DNA of 64,000 bases, taken from NCBI RefSeq assembly GCF_003112455.1, contig NZ_BDQX01000430.1, positions 147,000-210,999 of the forward strand, read 5' to 3'. Numbering within the stretch: the first letter of the stretch is position 1; the number at the start of each line of letters is the position of its first letter. The notes under the pieces are model-generated. The model was not told the origin of the DNA, ran no database searches, and was given only the letters and a program-made list of their open reading frames with translations. The translations under genes were made by a program, and so were the position numbers. This stretch comes from Paenibacillus agaridevorans (GTDB taxonomy: Bacteria; Bacillota; Bacilli; Paenibacillales; Paenibacillaceae). Below, piece after piece: positions 34,501-42,500 of this stretch.

Positions 34501-36532
34501 CTTTGCCTATCCCTTTATCCTGGAAGGTCGCTCCATAAATTTTGCCGTCGGAGGATGCTTCCAAATCCCAGACCCAGCTGTCGGCAGGATTGACCCCTAG
34601 CGATTCAATCCGCTTCTCCGCGGGAAGATAACGATACAGCAGCCCGTCTCCGGTTGCGGCAAAATAAACGTTTTTATCCGAACCGATCGTCATAGCCCAC
34701 ATCGCTTCCGAATTCGGAATCAGCTGCGAAAACTTCAATTCCCCCGTCTCGGCATCCAGGACAGAGAATGGACCCGGCAAACCGTTGGAATGGAAATAAA
34801 CCTCATTCTCTCCAAGACTGTTCGTTTGAATTTGTCCCGCCTGGCCCAAATTGACGCTTACCATGTCGCCAAGTTGAACCGCCTGTTGATAAACGCGGTC
34901 CAACGGCTCTTCTTTGGGCAGGATTTCAAATGAAACATCGTCAAAGTATGCCTCCGTAATACTCACTCCTCCCGAGTATAACGCCACCCTGGCATAGGCG
35001 GCATGCTGAGGGACTTCCATCTGCGTGCTCATGCGCGACCATTGATTCGTTCCCAGCGAGTTGGAGCTGAACAACTCCGTCTTCACGCCGACCTGAGCAT
35101 CGTTGGCATCAAAATAATACGCTTCCAACACAATATTATGAGATTGACTGATTACGTTTACATAAGCGCCCGCAATATAGGTCTCCCCGCCTTCTACCCG
35201 GAACGGATCGCTAATCGCCCGCAAGCCCTGCCCCGAATCGCGATCGGCAAAATAAAGGCTGCTCGAGCCGCTTCTGACGCGTTCCGTGCTCACTTCGAGC
35301 ACGCCTGCCGTACCGGCTCCGACACTCCAATGCGGAATCCCGCCGGTATCGGACGGAAGCTCCAAACCAGGGTTCAGAATTTCATTCGGCAAGTCAACCG
35401 GCGTCCCGCCGCCCTCTTTCGTTATGAACAGGTCGTCAAAGTATGCCTCCGTCAAGCTTGGAATGCCGGAATTGATGAGAAGCCGCGCTTTGGTTGCGCC
35501 GGCAGGCACTGTGAACGGCACCTCCATCAAAGACCATTGCTTCCCGGACAGCTGTGCTGCGGTAAAGTTAAGGAAAGTCGGGCTGCCCACCGCCGTTCCC
35601 AGATCATTCTCGAAATGAACCTCAAAGCCTATGCTGTGGGATTGGCTCATGACGTATACATAGGCGCCGGCCACATATTTGTCCCCCTCGTTCACGTCCA
35701 GAGGATCGCTATACGCCTGGGTGCGCGCAGTGTCCGACTGATCGGCAAAATAAAGGCTATGGTTGCCGCCGCGAACCGGACTGCTCGCAAGCTCCAGCAC
35801 CCCTACCGTCGGCGCCTTCAGACTCCATCCGGGAATGACGCCGGACGCCTTCGGCTCCATCTCAAAGTCCAGATTCCGCACAGGTTCGCCGGGTCCCTCC
35901 GGCTCTTCAGGCTCTTCCGGCTCCTCCGGTTGGCCGGGCAAGCTGACCGCCTCTATCGACACATCGTCGAAATAAGCTTCCGTATGCGTAGCCGCTTTGC
36001 CGGAATTGAACCGCAACTCGACCTTGGCGGCATTTTCCGGCACCGTGAATTGAACAAGAAGCTCGTTCCAGTCATTAAGCGCCAATGTGCCTTTCGCAAA
36101 ATTTTTGAAGGTTGACGACGGCGTAATCGACTTATTGTCGGCAGCGAAGAAATGAATTTCGTATCCGATGCTATGCGATTGGTTGACCACGTACGCCCAC
36201 GCCTTGGCGTTATAAACGCCGCCGGGCACGACATCTATTTTCTCGCTTGCAACCTGCAATTGTTCCTGATCGGTCGGATTATTGAAATGCATGCTTTTTT
36301 GTCCAGTCCGCGCAAACTCGGTGCTTGGAGCCAAAAAGCTTATTTCATTTGTCGTGATCAGCCGCCATCCCGGAATGTTGCCTGACTCGTCCTCCATTTC
36401 GAAGCCTGGATTGACGATGACCGGATTCGCAGCCTCCGCAGATTCGGCAAACGCCTGCATGGATGACATCGAGAAAACCAGCGAGAACGAAAGAATGACG
36501 CAGAACCATCGTTTCATTAAACCTTTCTTCAT
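31532..36532 (-). CDS. Giant SLH-anchored surface protein with three CBM-like domains and a beta-propeller
   Basis: A 1666-residue exported protein. Signal peptide at 1-29 (RWFCVILSFSLVFSMSSMQAFA). Three repeated carbohydrate-binding-like jelly rolls occupy about 33-200, 220-375 and 385-540, each starting NP/NLxFEx...GIPGW and ending AYFDD. The first two are joined by a Glu-Pro linker (EPEEPEEPEGPGEP). Residues about 560-1195 contain repeated blades (GKIYGATFQDKGIGKVFEYD, GRIYMGGYQRGMSVYNP, GKLYVGTVADYGMLGGVLAVYD), a probable beta-propeller. A cadherin-like sandwich (1205-1285) and three SLH repeats (about 1490-1666; ending FAPQANLTRAEAVQGVLNLF) follow. It probably binds or senses polysaccharide at the cell wall; no glycosidase domain was recognised. 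ATG 36532 has GGGGTG about seven bases upstream. Confidence 0.9.
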   Translation of the reverse strand: MKKGLMKRWFCVILSFSLVFSMSSMQAFAESAEAANPVIVNPGFEMEDESGNIPGWRLITTNEISFLAPSTEFARTGQKSMHFNNPTDQEQLQVASEKIDVVPGGVYNAKAWAYVVNQSHSIGYEIHFFAADNKSITPSSTFKNFAKGTLALNDWNELLVQFTVPENAAKVELRFNSGKAATHTEAYFDDVSIEAVSLPGQPEEPEEPEEPEGPGEPVRNLDFEMEPKASGVIPGWSLKAPTVGVLELASSPVRGGNHSLYFADQSDTARTQAYSDPLDVNEGDKYVAGAYVYVMSQSHSIGFEVHFENDLGTAVGSPTFLNFTAAQLSGKQWSLMEVPFTVPAGATKARLLINSGIPSLTEAYFDDLFITKEGGGTPVDLPNEILNPGLELPSDTGGIPHWSVGAGTAGVLEVSTERVRSGSSSLYFADRDSGQGLRAISDPFRVEGGETYIAGAYVNVISQSHNIVLEAYYFDANDAQVGVKTELFSSNSLGTNQWSRMSTQMEVPQHAAYARVALYSGGVSITEAYFDDVSFEILPKEEPLDRVYQQAVQLGDMVSVNLGQAGQIQTNSLGENEVYFHSNGLPGPFSVLDAETGELKFSQLIPNSEAMWAMTIGSDKNVYFAATGDGLLYRYLPAEKRIESLGVNPADSWVWDLEASSDGKIYGATFQDKGIGKVFEYDIASGTFRNYGGVMSGMDYVRGIAVHGDYIYAALGANVHLFKIHRVTGEKTEIPIAGYSGTVGTMADVFVVGNKLFASVSTMNMVVMDLDTYEVLGGFQYSNMLSEPNPHNENEIYYKNGSELFKYDLAQNKSVKIALPFPLPDTLRVKDMTWITLKEGAGAGETVLAMITQYGEYWYYNPKDNSIKFVDLDIASQYVRIQALESGPMDGRIYMGGYQRGMSVYNPFTDEMDINIAAFAQPEGIGFLNDHVYYGTYVGAVMYKYDPRKPAEIGSNPVLSYDIGHHQDRPFAIASGGGKLYVGTVADYGMLGGVLAVYDERQDNWTQYDDVVEDQAIIGLAYKDGLLYGGTTVWGGLGISPTQQAAKIFVWDVAQGRKVAEFTPDIPGIDETPKMIGDISFGPDGLLWGAVDGTIFAMDVETKEVVKSKMIRPSLYNSSKWKPYHLRWSPDGMLYTTLSRQLTVIDPETLQYKVIDGTFTNDMTIGLDGTIYYAPDAGTALVKIPVPETDATLRSVTIDGKPFAEFSTGVTSYVKELTADSTIEATPSQQGATIAIEAMNASEKTLIKVTGADGKSRLNYTLYWNEAARQKDRPGAENPTPPVIPGPSAPSAPSEPAVEGRQIVSENELRPNAQGEVAVVLEPNADHALLPINAGELAGNRSIKLDGGNYAFDVPAEVMEQLKRLAEGMTGARIKVTFERASEQDGEALAHAASTRYSADVAARSDIRSILLSVVGQEGGEKKLGQFAEPVTIVFDLNGDIDPDATGVYRIDDNGVLSYIGGAIKNGRMVTEVTTSGRYAVMQFDKTYSDVPSGHWASRAIKKMTAMLMAQGVSEDRFAPEKVTTRAEFVAFVVRALGLETAEAGSGSFADVASDSWYAAEIEAAFQAGIVNGTSGNTFAPGAAVTREQMAVILYRAYEYKRGNGVVSGASGSFADQDAVSPWAADAVSAAQTLGLVRGRGNDKFAPQANLTRAEAVQGVLNLFDK

Positions 36533-36587
36533 TAGAACGCACCCCGTTAATTGAAGTTTGGTATTCCCATGTACCAGGCAAAGAGCT

Positions 36588-36602
36588 TTAAAAATGAATC
36601 AT
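36588..36602 (-). other. Four-codon mini-ORF with strong ribosome site in the SLH gene leader
   Basis: GGGAGGTG lies five bases before ATG-ATT-CAT-TTT-TAA. The ribosome site is stronger than that of the SLH gene 55 bases downstream. It is a candidate leader peptide or a relic of an earlier start. Confidence 0.4.
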
Positions 36603-36662
36603 GCATTCACCTCCCTGGATTAGTAAGAACTCTCTATCATTGGCCATTTGCGCCCTTCGCCG

Positions 36663-38021
36663 TCATACCGCGGCTTCGGTTATGCCAAGTTCCGCATTAC
36701 CTGCAAGCAGCAGCTTTTGCAAGAGATCTATAGGCACATCGCGGGTATCGCAACGCAGCTGAGCCGCCAACGCCGCCGCCGTGCCGGCCGCTTGCCCGAT
36801 CGCCATGCAGCTAGGCGTCAGACGCGTTGTAGCCTGGGCCTCGTGAGAGGTGGAAATACAGCGGCCCGCCAGCAGCAGATTGGCCGTTTGGAGCGGAACG
36901 ATGCTCCGGTAAGGAATATCGTAGGCACCGCCCTCCCGGATAAAGTTGGCGGTCACTCCCTTTCCTTCCGGATTATGAATATCGATCGGATATCCGCTGC
37001 GCGCAATAACATCCGCAAATTTGCGGGCGCTCAGCACATCCTGGCCGCTGAGCACATACTGCCCGATCATTCTCCGAGTCTCCCTGACGCCTATTTGGGT
37101 GCCGACGGCGGAAACGGAGGCGCGCTCAAAGCCGGGAATGTTTAGCTGCAAAAAGGTTTCCAGCTCCAGCACCTGCTTGCGCCCTTCAATCTCCGCCTTG
37201 GTCAGATCCTCGCTATTGGTAGGATCCAGTCCCGACACGCGGGACGTATTAATTAGCACCTCGTCCTCGCCGGGGCCGCTGAAAAACAATAGTCCGTCCC
37301 GCAAGATAGGCAACCGCGCCTCTCTCCACTTGCTGTAAAACCCCATAATTCCGGTTAACGGCAACCGGTCCAGCTCGGAAATCAACGACTTCTCGTAAAA
37401 TTCCGAGGGGTTATTTTTCATATATTGTTTGATTGCCTGCAAATCTACGCCGCGCATGCGGAACTTCATCGTCATCGGCTGCAGCTTCCCATTATCGTTG
37501 CCTTTCTCCCAAGGAGCGCCGGCCATATAGGCGACATCGCCATCTCCTGTCGCGTCAACGTATACCTTTGCTTTCAGTTCCCTGATGCCGTTTTTTCCAT
37601 ATAACCTAATGGCGCCGATGCGCTCCCCTTCGGTCTCTACATGGATAACGGAAGTATGAAGCAAAATATCCGCGCCAGCTTCCGCGAGCATATCGCAGGC
37701 CAATACTTTGTATACCTCTGGATGGTAAGGAGTTAACGTATGGGTGAAGCCGATCGTATCCCGCAGATGACCCGGCGAAGCCCCGAGCGCCATCAGCCGG
37801 TCCACAATTTCCTGGGCCAGTCCTTTAATCACTTGCTCTCCGGAAGCCGCGTGAAAGGTCATCCACGGGTAGACCATCGCTGCCGTGGACATGCCGCCGA
37901 GAAAGCCGTAACGCTCTATCAGAATGGTTTTGGCGCCGGAACGAGCAGCGCTGATCGCTGCGGTTATGCCTGCCGGGCCGCCTCCCAAAACCGCCACATC
38001 GTATTTTTCCAAGTCGTGCAT
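36663..38021 (-). CDS. FAD-dependent oxidoreductase (FAD_oxidored family)
   Basis: A 452-residue flavoprotein, cytoplasmic. The dinucleotide motif VAVLGGGPAGITAAISAARSG is at residues 9-29, followed by ERYGFLGGMSTAAMV. VYVDATGDGDVAYMAGAP (about 160-177) and NLLLAGRCISTSHEA (about 392-406) with a late MAIGQAAGTAAALAA are the other FAD_oxidored blocks. This family is common beside plant-glycan genes, but its substrate is mostly unknown. GGAG is ten bases before the ATG. Two operators shared with the LacI gene lie just upstream, so LacI control is probable. The giant SLH gene follows after 130 bases and may be cotranscribed. Confidence 0.88.
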   Translation of the reverse strand: MHDLEKYDVAVLGGGPAGITAAISAARSGAKTILIERYGFLGGMSTAAMVYPWMTFHAASGEQVIKGLAQEIVDRLMALGASPGHLRDTIGFTHTLTPYHPEVYKVLACDMLAEAGADILLHTSVIHVETEGERIGAIRLYGKNGIRELKAKVYVDATGDGDVAYMAGAPWEKGNDNGKLQPMTMKFRMRGVDLQAIKQYMKNNPSEFYEKSLISELDRLPLTGIMGFYSKWREARLPILRDGLLFFSGPGEDEVLINTSRVSGLDPTNSEDLTKAEIEGRKQVLELETFLQLNIPGFERASVSAVGTQIGVRETRRMIGQYVLSGQDVLSARKFADVIARSGYPIDIHNPEGKGVTANFIREGGAYDIPYRSIVPLQTANLLLAGRCISTSHEAQATTRLTPSCMAIGQAAGTAAALAAQLRCDTRDVPIDLLQKLLLAGNAELGITEAAV

Positions 38022-38047
38022 AGAAAATCAACTCCAAATCGTTTTTT

Positions 38048-38081
38048 GGAGCGCTCCCAATTTAGGAATTGGGAGCGCTCC
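38048..38081. promoter_or_regulatory. Paired LacI operators upstream of the FAD oxidoreductase
   Basis: Two copies of the palindrome GGAGCGCTCC (38048-38057 and 38072-38081) lie 24 bases apart centre to centre. With their flanks they also form a perfect 15-base inverted repeat. The same palindrome precedes the LacI gene at 39242. Although a T-run follows on the plus strand, no plus-strand gene needs a terminator here. Confidence 0.75.
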
Positions 38082-38139
38082 ATTTTTTATTGTAAAGATA
38101 GGACATCGGCCGTCAGCCGTGTCCCCGTAATGTTCCTCG

Positions 38140-39153
38140 TCAGGCTGTTCCTCTAATAATCAAATCGCTTTCAATAACGACATCCTTGGACGCGTGCCAG
38201 TCCAACTCGCCCCGCAGCATATCCAGCAACAGTTCCACGGCATGCTGCCCAAGCTTTTGCTTATGCTGTCTGACCGTGGTCAACGGCGGGTTCATAAAGG
38301 CTGCGGCTTGAATATCGTCATAACCAATAACGGCGATATCCTGCGGAACGCGGTAGTTATGCATCGTTAAAGATTCAATGGCGCCCAGCGCCATTAGATC
38401 GTTGGCGGCAAACACCGCATCGAATGCAAGACCTTCCGCAATCAGCCGATCCATTTGCTTGCGCGCTTCCTCCTGCTCGGCTTTGCCGACTGCCACCCAT
38501 TCCTGCCTAAACTCAATGCCCGCGTCATGCAAAGCCCGCTTGTAGCCGGCATAACGCTCCTCCTCATGCGGAGTGCCGATCAAGCCTTGAATATATACGA
38601 TCGATCGTTTGCCCTGGCTGATCAAATAATTCGTTGCATCGTACGTCCCCTGGCGATAATCGGAGGTTACGCAGGCAAGCGGCAGCCCATCGTAGATGCG
38701 TTTTCCAATGAGCACGAACGGAATGCCCTGGTCTCTGTAAAATTGCAAATACTCCTCACGGATGTTTTCGCCCATAATAATGAGCCCGTCGATTTTGCGG
38801 CTGATCGCGATTTTTTTCCAATACTCGTGATCATAATCGCTTCGATTGGAAAACAGCAGCAAATCATAGCTGTTCATAGCCGTTATAAGCTGAATGCCTT
38901 GAAGCACTTCATAGAAAATATGGTGCGTCAAAAAGTCCAGCTTGGCGCCAAATACGATAACGCCGATATTCCCGGTTTTGCCGCCAGCCAGACTGCGCGC
39001 CTGGGGATGCGGCGTATATCCCTTCTCGGCGATAATAGCCAGCACCTTCTGCCGCACTTCCGGCTTTACGCTCGGCTGATTATTAATGACCCGAGATACG
39101 GTGCCTCTGGAAACTCCCGCGAGAGCTGCGATGGATTCCAATGTATGCTTCAC
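38140..39153 (-). CDS. LacI family transcriptional regulator
   Basis: A 337-residue repressor. The HTH at residues 1-48 (KHTLESIAALAGVSRGTVSRVINNQPSVKPEVRQKV) is followed by the hinge QARSLAGGKTG and a periplasmic-binding-protein-like sensor (IGVIVFGAKLD; VFAANDLMALGAIESL; IAVIGYDDIQAAAFMNPPLTTVRQ). The GTG at 39153 has GGAGG five bases upstream and gives the usual compact LacI N-terminus; the ATG at 39165, with AAGGA upstream, is an alternative adding four residues. The palindrome GGAGCGCTCC before this gene and twice before the FAD oxidoreductase indicates autoregulation and control of that gene. Confidence 0.93.
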   Translation of the reverse strand: MKHTLESIAALAGVSRGTVSRVINNQPSVKPEVRQKVLAIIAEKGYTPHPQARSLAGGKTGNIGVIVFGAKLDFLTHHIFYEVLQGIQLITAMNSYDLLLFSNRSDYDHEYWKKIAISRKIDGLIIMGENIREEYLQFYRDQGIPFVLIGKRIYDGLPLACVTSDYRQGTYDATNYLISQGKRSIVYIQGLIGTPHEEERYAGYKRALHDAGIEFRQEWVAVGKAEQEEARKQMDRLIAEGLAFDAVFAANDLMALGAIESLTMHNYRVPQDIAVIGYDDIQAAAFMNPPLTTVRQHKQKLGQHAVELLLDMLRGELDWHASKDVVIESDLIIRGTA

Positions 39154-39241
39154 TGCAACCTCCATACACCATATCCTTCTTGCCAACAAGCTGCCCAATT
39201 GCCATTCGTAAAGAAGGTTCTATAGTGGCGCCCCAAAATTG

Positions 39242-39251
39242 GGAGCGCTCC
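39242..39251. promoter_or_regulatory. LacI operator before the LacI gene
   Basis: GGAGCGCTCC within AATTGGGAGCGCTCCAAATT, about 90 bases before the LacI start. It is identical in core to the two sites before the FAD oxidoreductase. Confidence 0.75.
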
Positions 39252-39455
39252 AAATTGTTTTATATTCCTAGTATCCTTTATTCCGGTCTTGTTTGTCAAC
39301 GTCTTTTTGATGCGCAAAAAATGGCCAAAAAAAATACGTCTCAAAAAGCATCCCTTATGACTTTATATATAGAAACCCACTCCCATTCGTTGTCGCGGTT
39401 TACTTATAAACGTTAGTAGTCTTTAATTGTTTCGCTATCCTGCCCTTAATAGCTT

Positions 39456-39492
39456 AAAAAAGGAGCAGCCGCCGCTCAGGCAAACTGCTCCT
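39456..39492 (-). terminator. Second terminator behind the GH53 giant gene
   Basis: AGGAGCAG and CTGCTCCT pair around 16 bases and are followed on the minus strand by TTTTTAAGC. Confidence 0.7.
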
Positions 39493-39536
39493 AGATGTAG
39501 AATGATCCCAGGTATAGCCCTCTTTCAATTGTATTG

Positions 39537-39581
39537 ACAAAAAAGGGACCTCACATCCCATGAAGCATTCGATGTGAGGTC
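39537..39581 (-). terminator. Terminator of the GH53 giant gene
   Basis: The perfect 11-base arms GACCTCACATC and GATGTGAGGTC are followed on the minus strand by CCTTTTTTG. It starts ten bases after the stop codon. Confidence 0.92.
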
Positions 39582-39590
39582 TGAAAAAAT

Positions 39591-42500
39591 TTAGAATTTT
39601 AGATTCAATAAACGAAAGACAACAGCTGCTGCCTGTGCACGGGTGGTTAGCTGCTTCGGACAGAATGCGCCGTCATCCATCCCATTCACAATTCCGATAG
39701 CTTGAAGACTTTCTACTGCTTTGAACGCATAATCGGATATGGTACTATGATCTACAAATGTCGCCGAAGTATTTGTATGATTGAAACTAGTTGTTCCCGC
39801 AATCTGAATGGAACGGAATATCATGACCGCCATATCTTCCCGTGTAATGGCATCATTAGCCCCAAAATGTTGATCAGACTTTCCGTTGACAATACCGAGC
39901 CGATATCCGGCCGATACCACTTCATAATACCAGTCGTCTGAATTGACATCCTCGAATGCATCAACGGGTGATTGAGATGATGATGTCAAATCCAGTGCCT
40001 TCAAAATCATCTTCAGGAATTCAGCACGGGTGATTGCACGATTAGGAAGGAAGGATTGTGCAGATGCTCCCTCAATAATTTGTTTGGCGGCCAGAGATTT
40101 AATCATCTCTCTTGCCCACGGCACCGTTTCCAAATCCTCAAACAGGTCTGGCACATACGCGATTGCATAATAGCTGAAATCCTTCGGCTGGAACGTTATT
40201 TCTTTCGCTTCGGCATTGAATTGACTATTCTTAACGACTTCCAGCTTTCCACTATCGTTTACGAAATAAACTACTAAATTGCTTGGTACTTCACCTGCTT
40301 GAAGGGTGTACGAAAAATTGACCTTAACATTGTTGGCAAAGATTGGCGTTTGTCCATCGATCAGAAGACTGAGATCGTATACCGGATGGTTGCCGATTTG
40401 TGCAGCCGCTTCAGTAGACAACGTTTTCGAATCAACCATACGCAAGGTGAAATGCAATTGTTGGCTCTCCCTGGTCAAAATTTTGGAGCTCTCGTCCACG
40501 TCAATTTCAATTCTTACCGTGCCGTACTCAACCACAATGGTAGAGATACGCTCAGGCCCCACCAACAGTCGTTGAACAGGCAAAGTCAGATCCAGAAAAG
40601 CGCCAAGGTGATCTGAATTAATCTGAATATTAAATTTCTCATTACTGCTTTCCTTAAGGATGCTGACCGTTTCGGATTCGGTCAACTGGACCTTGATATT
40701 TCCCTTAGCATCCGGAGCAGTTGTCCAAACTCCTTTCCCGTCGATGATGTCCAGATTTGAAGGAGACGTAGAATTACCGCCTGACGAGGAGGAGCCATTA
40801 TTGCCAGCAGCCTGTACGGTGACTTGTGTTGTCGCTGTGAACGCGCCATCAGCTGTTGTCACGGTGATAACAGCTATTCCTGCCTGTTTCGCTACAATAA
40901 GGCCGCTCGTACTTACCTCCGCTACATCCGATTGGCTCGAGCTCCAGACTACGGCTCGATTGGTCGCGTTCGCCGGCGCTACCATTGCCGACAGTTGTGA
41001 GGTGATTCCCTCCGTCAACGTCAGCTCCGTTGGAGAGACGCTTACCCCTGTTACTGGCACATCGCTAGGCTCAGATGTAGATGGCCCGAATCCTCCTTTA
41101 GCTTGGAAGACCTCGACTCCAATCCAGCCGCTGCCCTGCGCTTCAAGAACGGTCAGCTGGATAAATCTTGTATTCGTCTCTGGGGGTATTACTTCCGATA
41201 CTCTGTAACGGATTCCGTTCGAGTTATCCGATTGTCTTGCCGCATCGAACGCTTCACCATGGAAATCGTCACTGCGATCAACCACAGTTTCCCAATCTGC
41301 GCCATTCTCCGACACGCTGATTGTATACCGCTGTGGCGCCCACGAAACCATATAAATGTCTGTTAGCGTCCCAATGTCGCCAAGGTCGAGGTTCCATGAA
41401 GCTTCCGTGTTCCCGCCAGGTGACCACGCCGTATCCCGATAGGACATGGTGCGGGCATTGATTAAAGGATTGGCTGGTCCAAGGTTGGTCGCTGATGCTG
41501 TAGCGCTCACCAAGCCTCCCTGATAATCATACCACGAGGAAATATCCTCGGTTACTTCAATCAGAATAGCGTCTTCGTTCCCTAGGGCATCTTTGACGGT
41601 AATGGCTGTAGTACCGCTCTCGACTGCTGTCAGCTCCCCTATCTCATTTACAGTCGCAATGGACGAATTATCAGAGTTCCACTGCAACGGCAGATTCGAT
41701 GCTTCAACCTCCAACTGTACCGTTCTGCCTTTGGAAATCGGGTAACCGGGATCGTTTAATACAACGGCATTGGGCTCCTCTCCATCTGTAAAGATAAATA
41801 CCAATGTACGCGTTTCTTCTTTGCGGAAGAAATCCAGCGTAAAAGTAACGGTTACCTGTCCCGTTGACCCAGCGGATAGTTCGCCCTGCTCATTTATTGT
41901 TGCATCCCCTGATGTTACCTTCCAATTGTAAGAATAAATATCAGAAGTGCCGTCTCCCCCTGTGGCAATGAAGGTCAACTTAGGCTTCGCATCTACTGCC
42001 AGCTCTACGGGGCCAAGGTATTCCTCGCCATCCGCATACACCTGGATCACTTCAGAAGCATTTGGTCTCCCTATTGTGACTTTCACATCTTCGTAGACTT
42101 CAGGCGTGCTTAACGAAGAAATTCGAATGTAGTCAGTAGTGCTTTGAATCGCCTCGTAGTTGCCATAGTCAACGAATAAAGCTTCGTTCAAGCCAATTGT
42201 ACCGTCCGATTCAATTGCCAGCTTATCTGCTAAATCTCCGAGAGGCGTGAACACAAGGTTCTGATCTGTTACGGACGGAATGACGCGCGCATTGATCTTC
42301 GCGGTAGCGCTCAAAGCCCCTCTGACCGGAACCAGCTTGATCCCTTCGCTTTCGTTCTTGTTTATCGCTTGCACGTCAAATTCAATTTTTTCTGGACGTA
42401 TGGATGTCGTATACACAGCCAAATTATCAATCGTCGTCGTCCATGATGCTAGGGAGTTGAAATAATGCGAAAAGGCTAACGCACCTATGCTGTTTGAGTA

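Larger units (their letters stand above)
39154..39590. other. Intergenic region with LacI operator, half palindrome and two terminators
   Basis: Holds the LacI operator (39242-39251), a half copy of the palindromic terminator family (39331-39350) and two minus-strand terminators for the GH53 gene. The stretch 39360-39450 shows nothing recognisable. Confidence 0.7.

Noticed and set aside
38048-38091. Plus-strand terminator (stem followed by ATTTTTT)
   Set aside because: No plus-strand gene ends here, and the same palindrome core recurs before the LacI gene, so operator function fits better.
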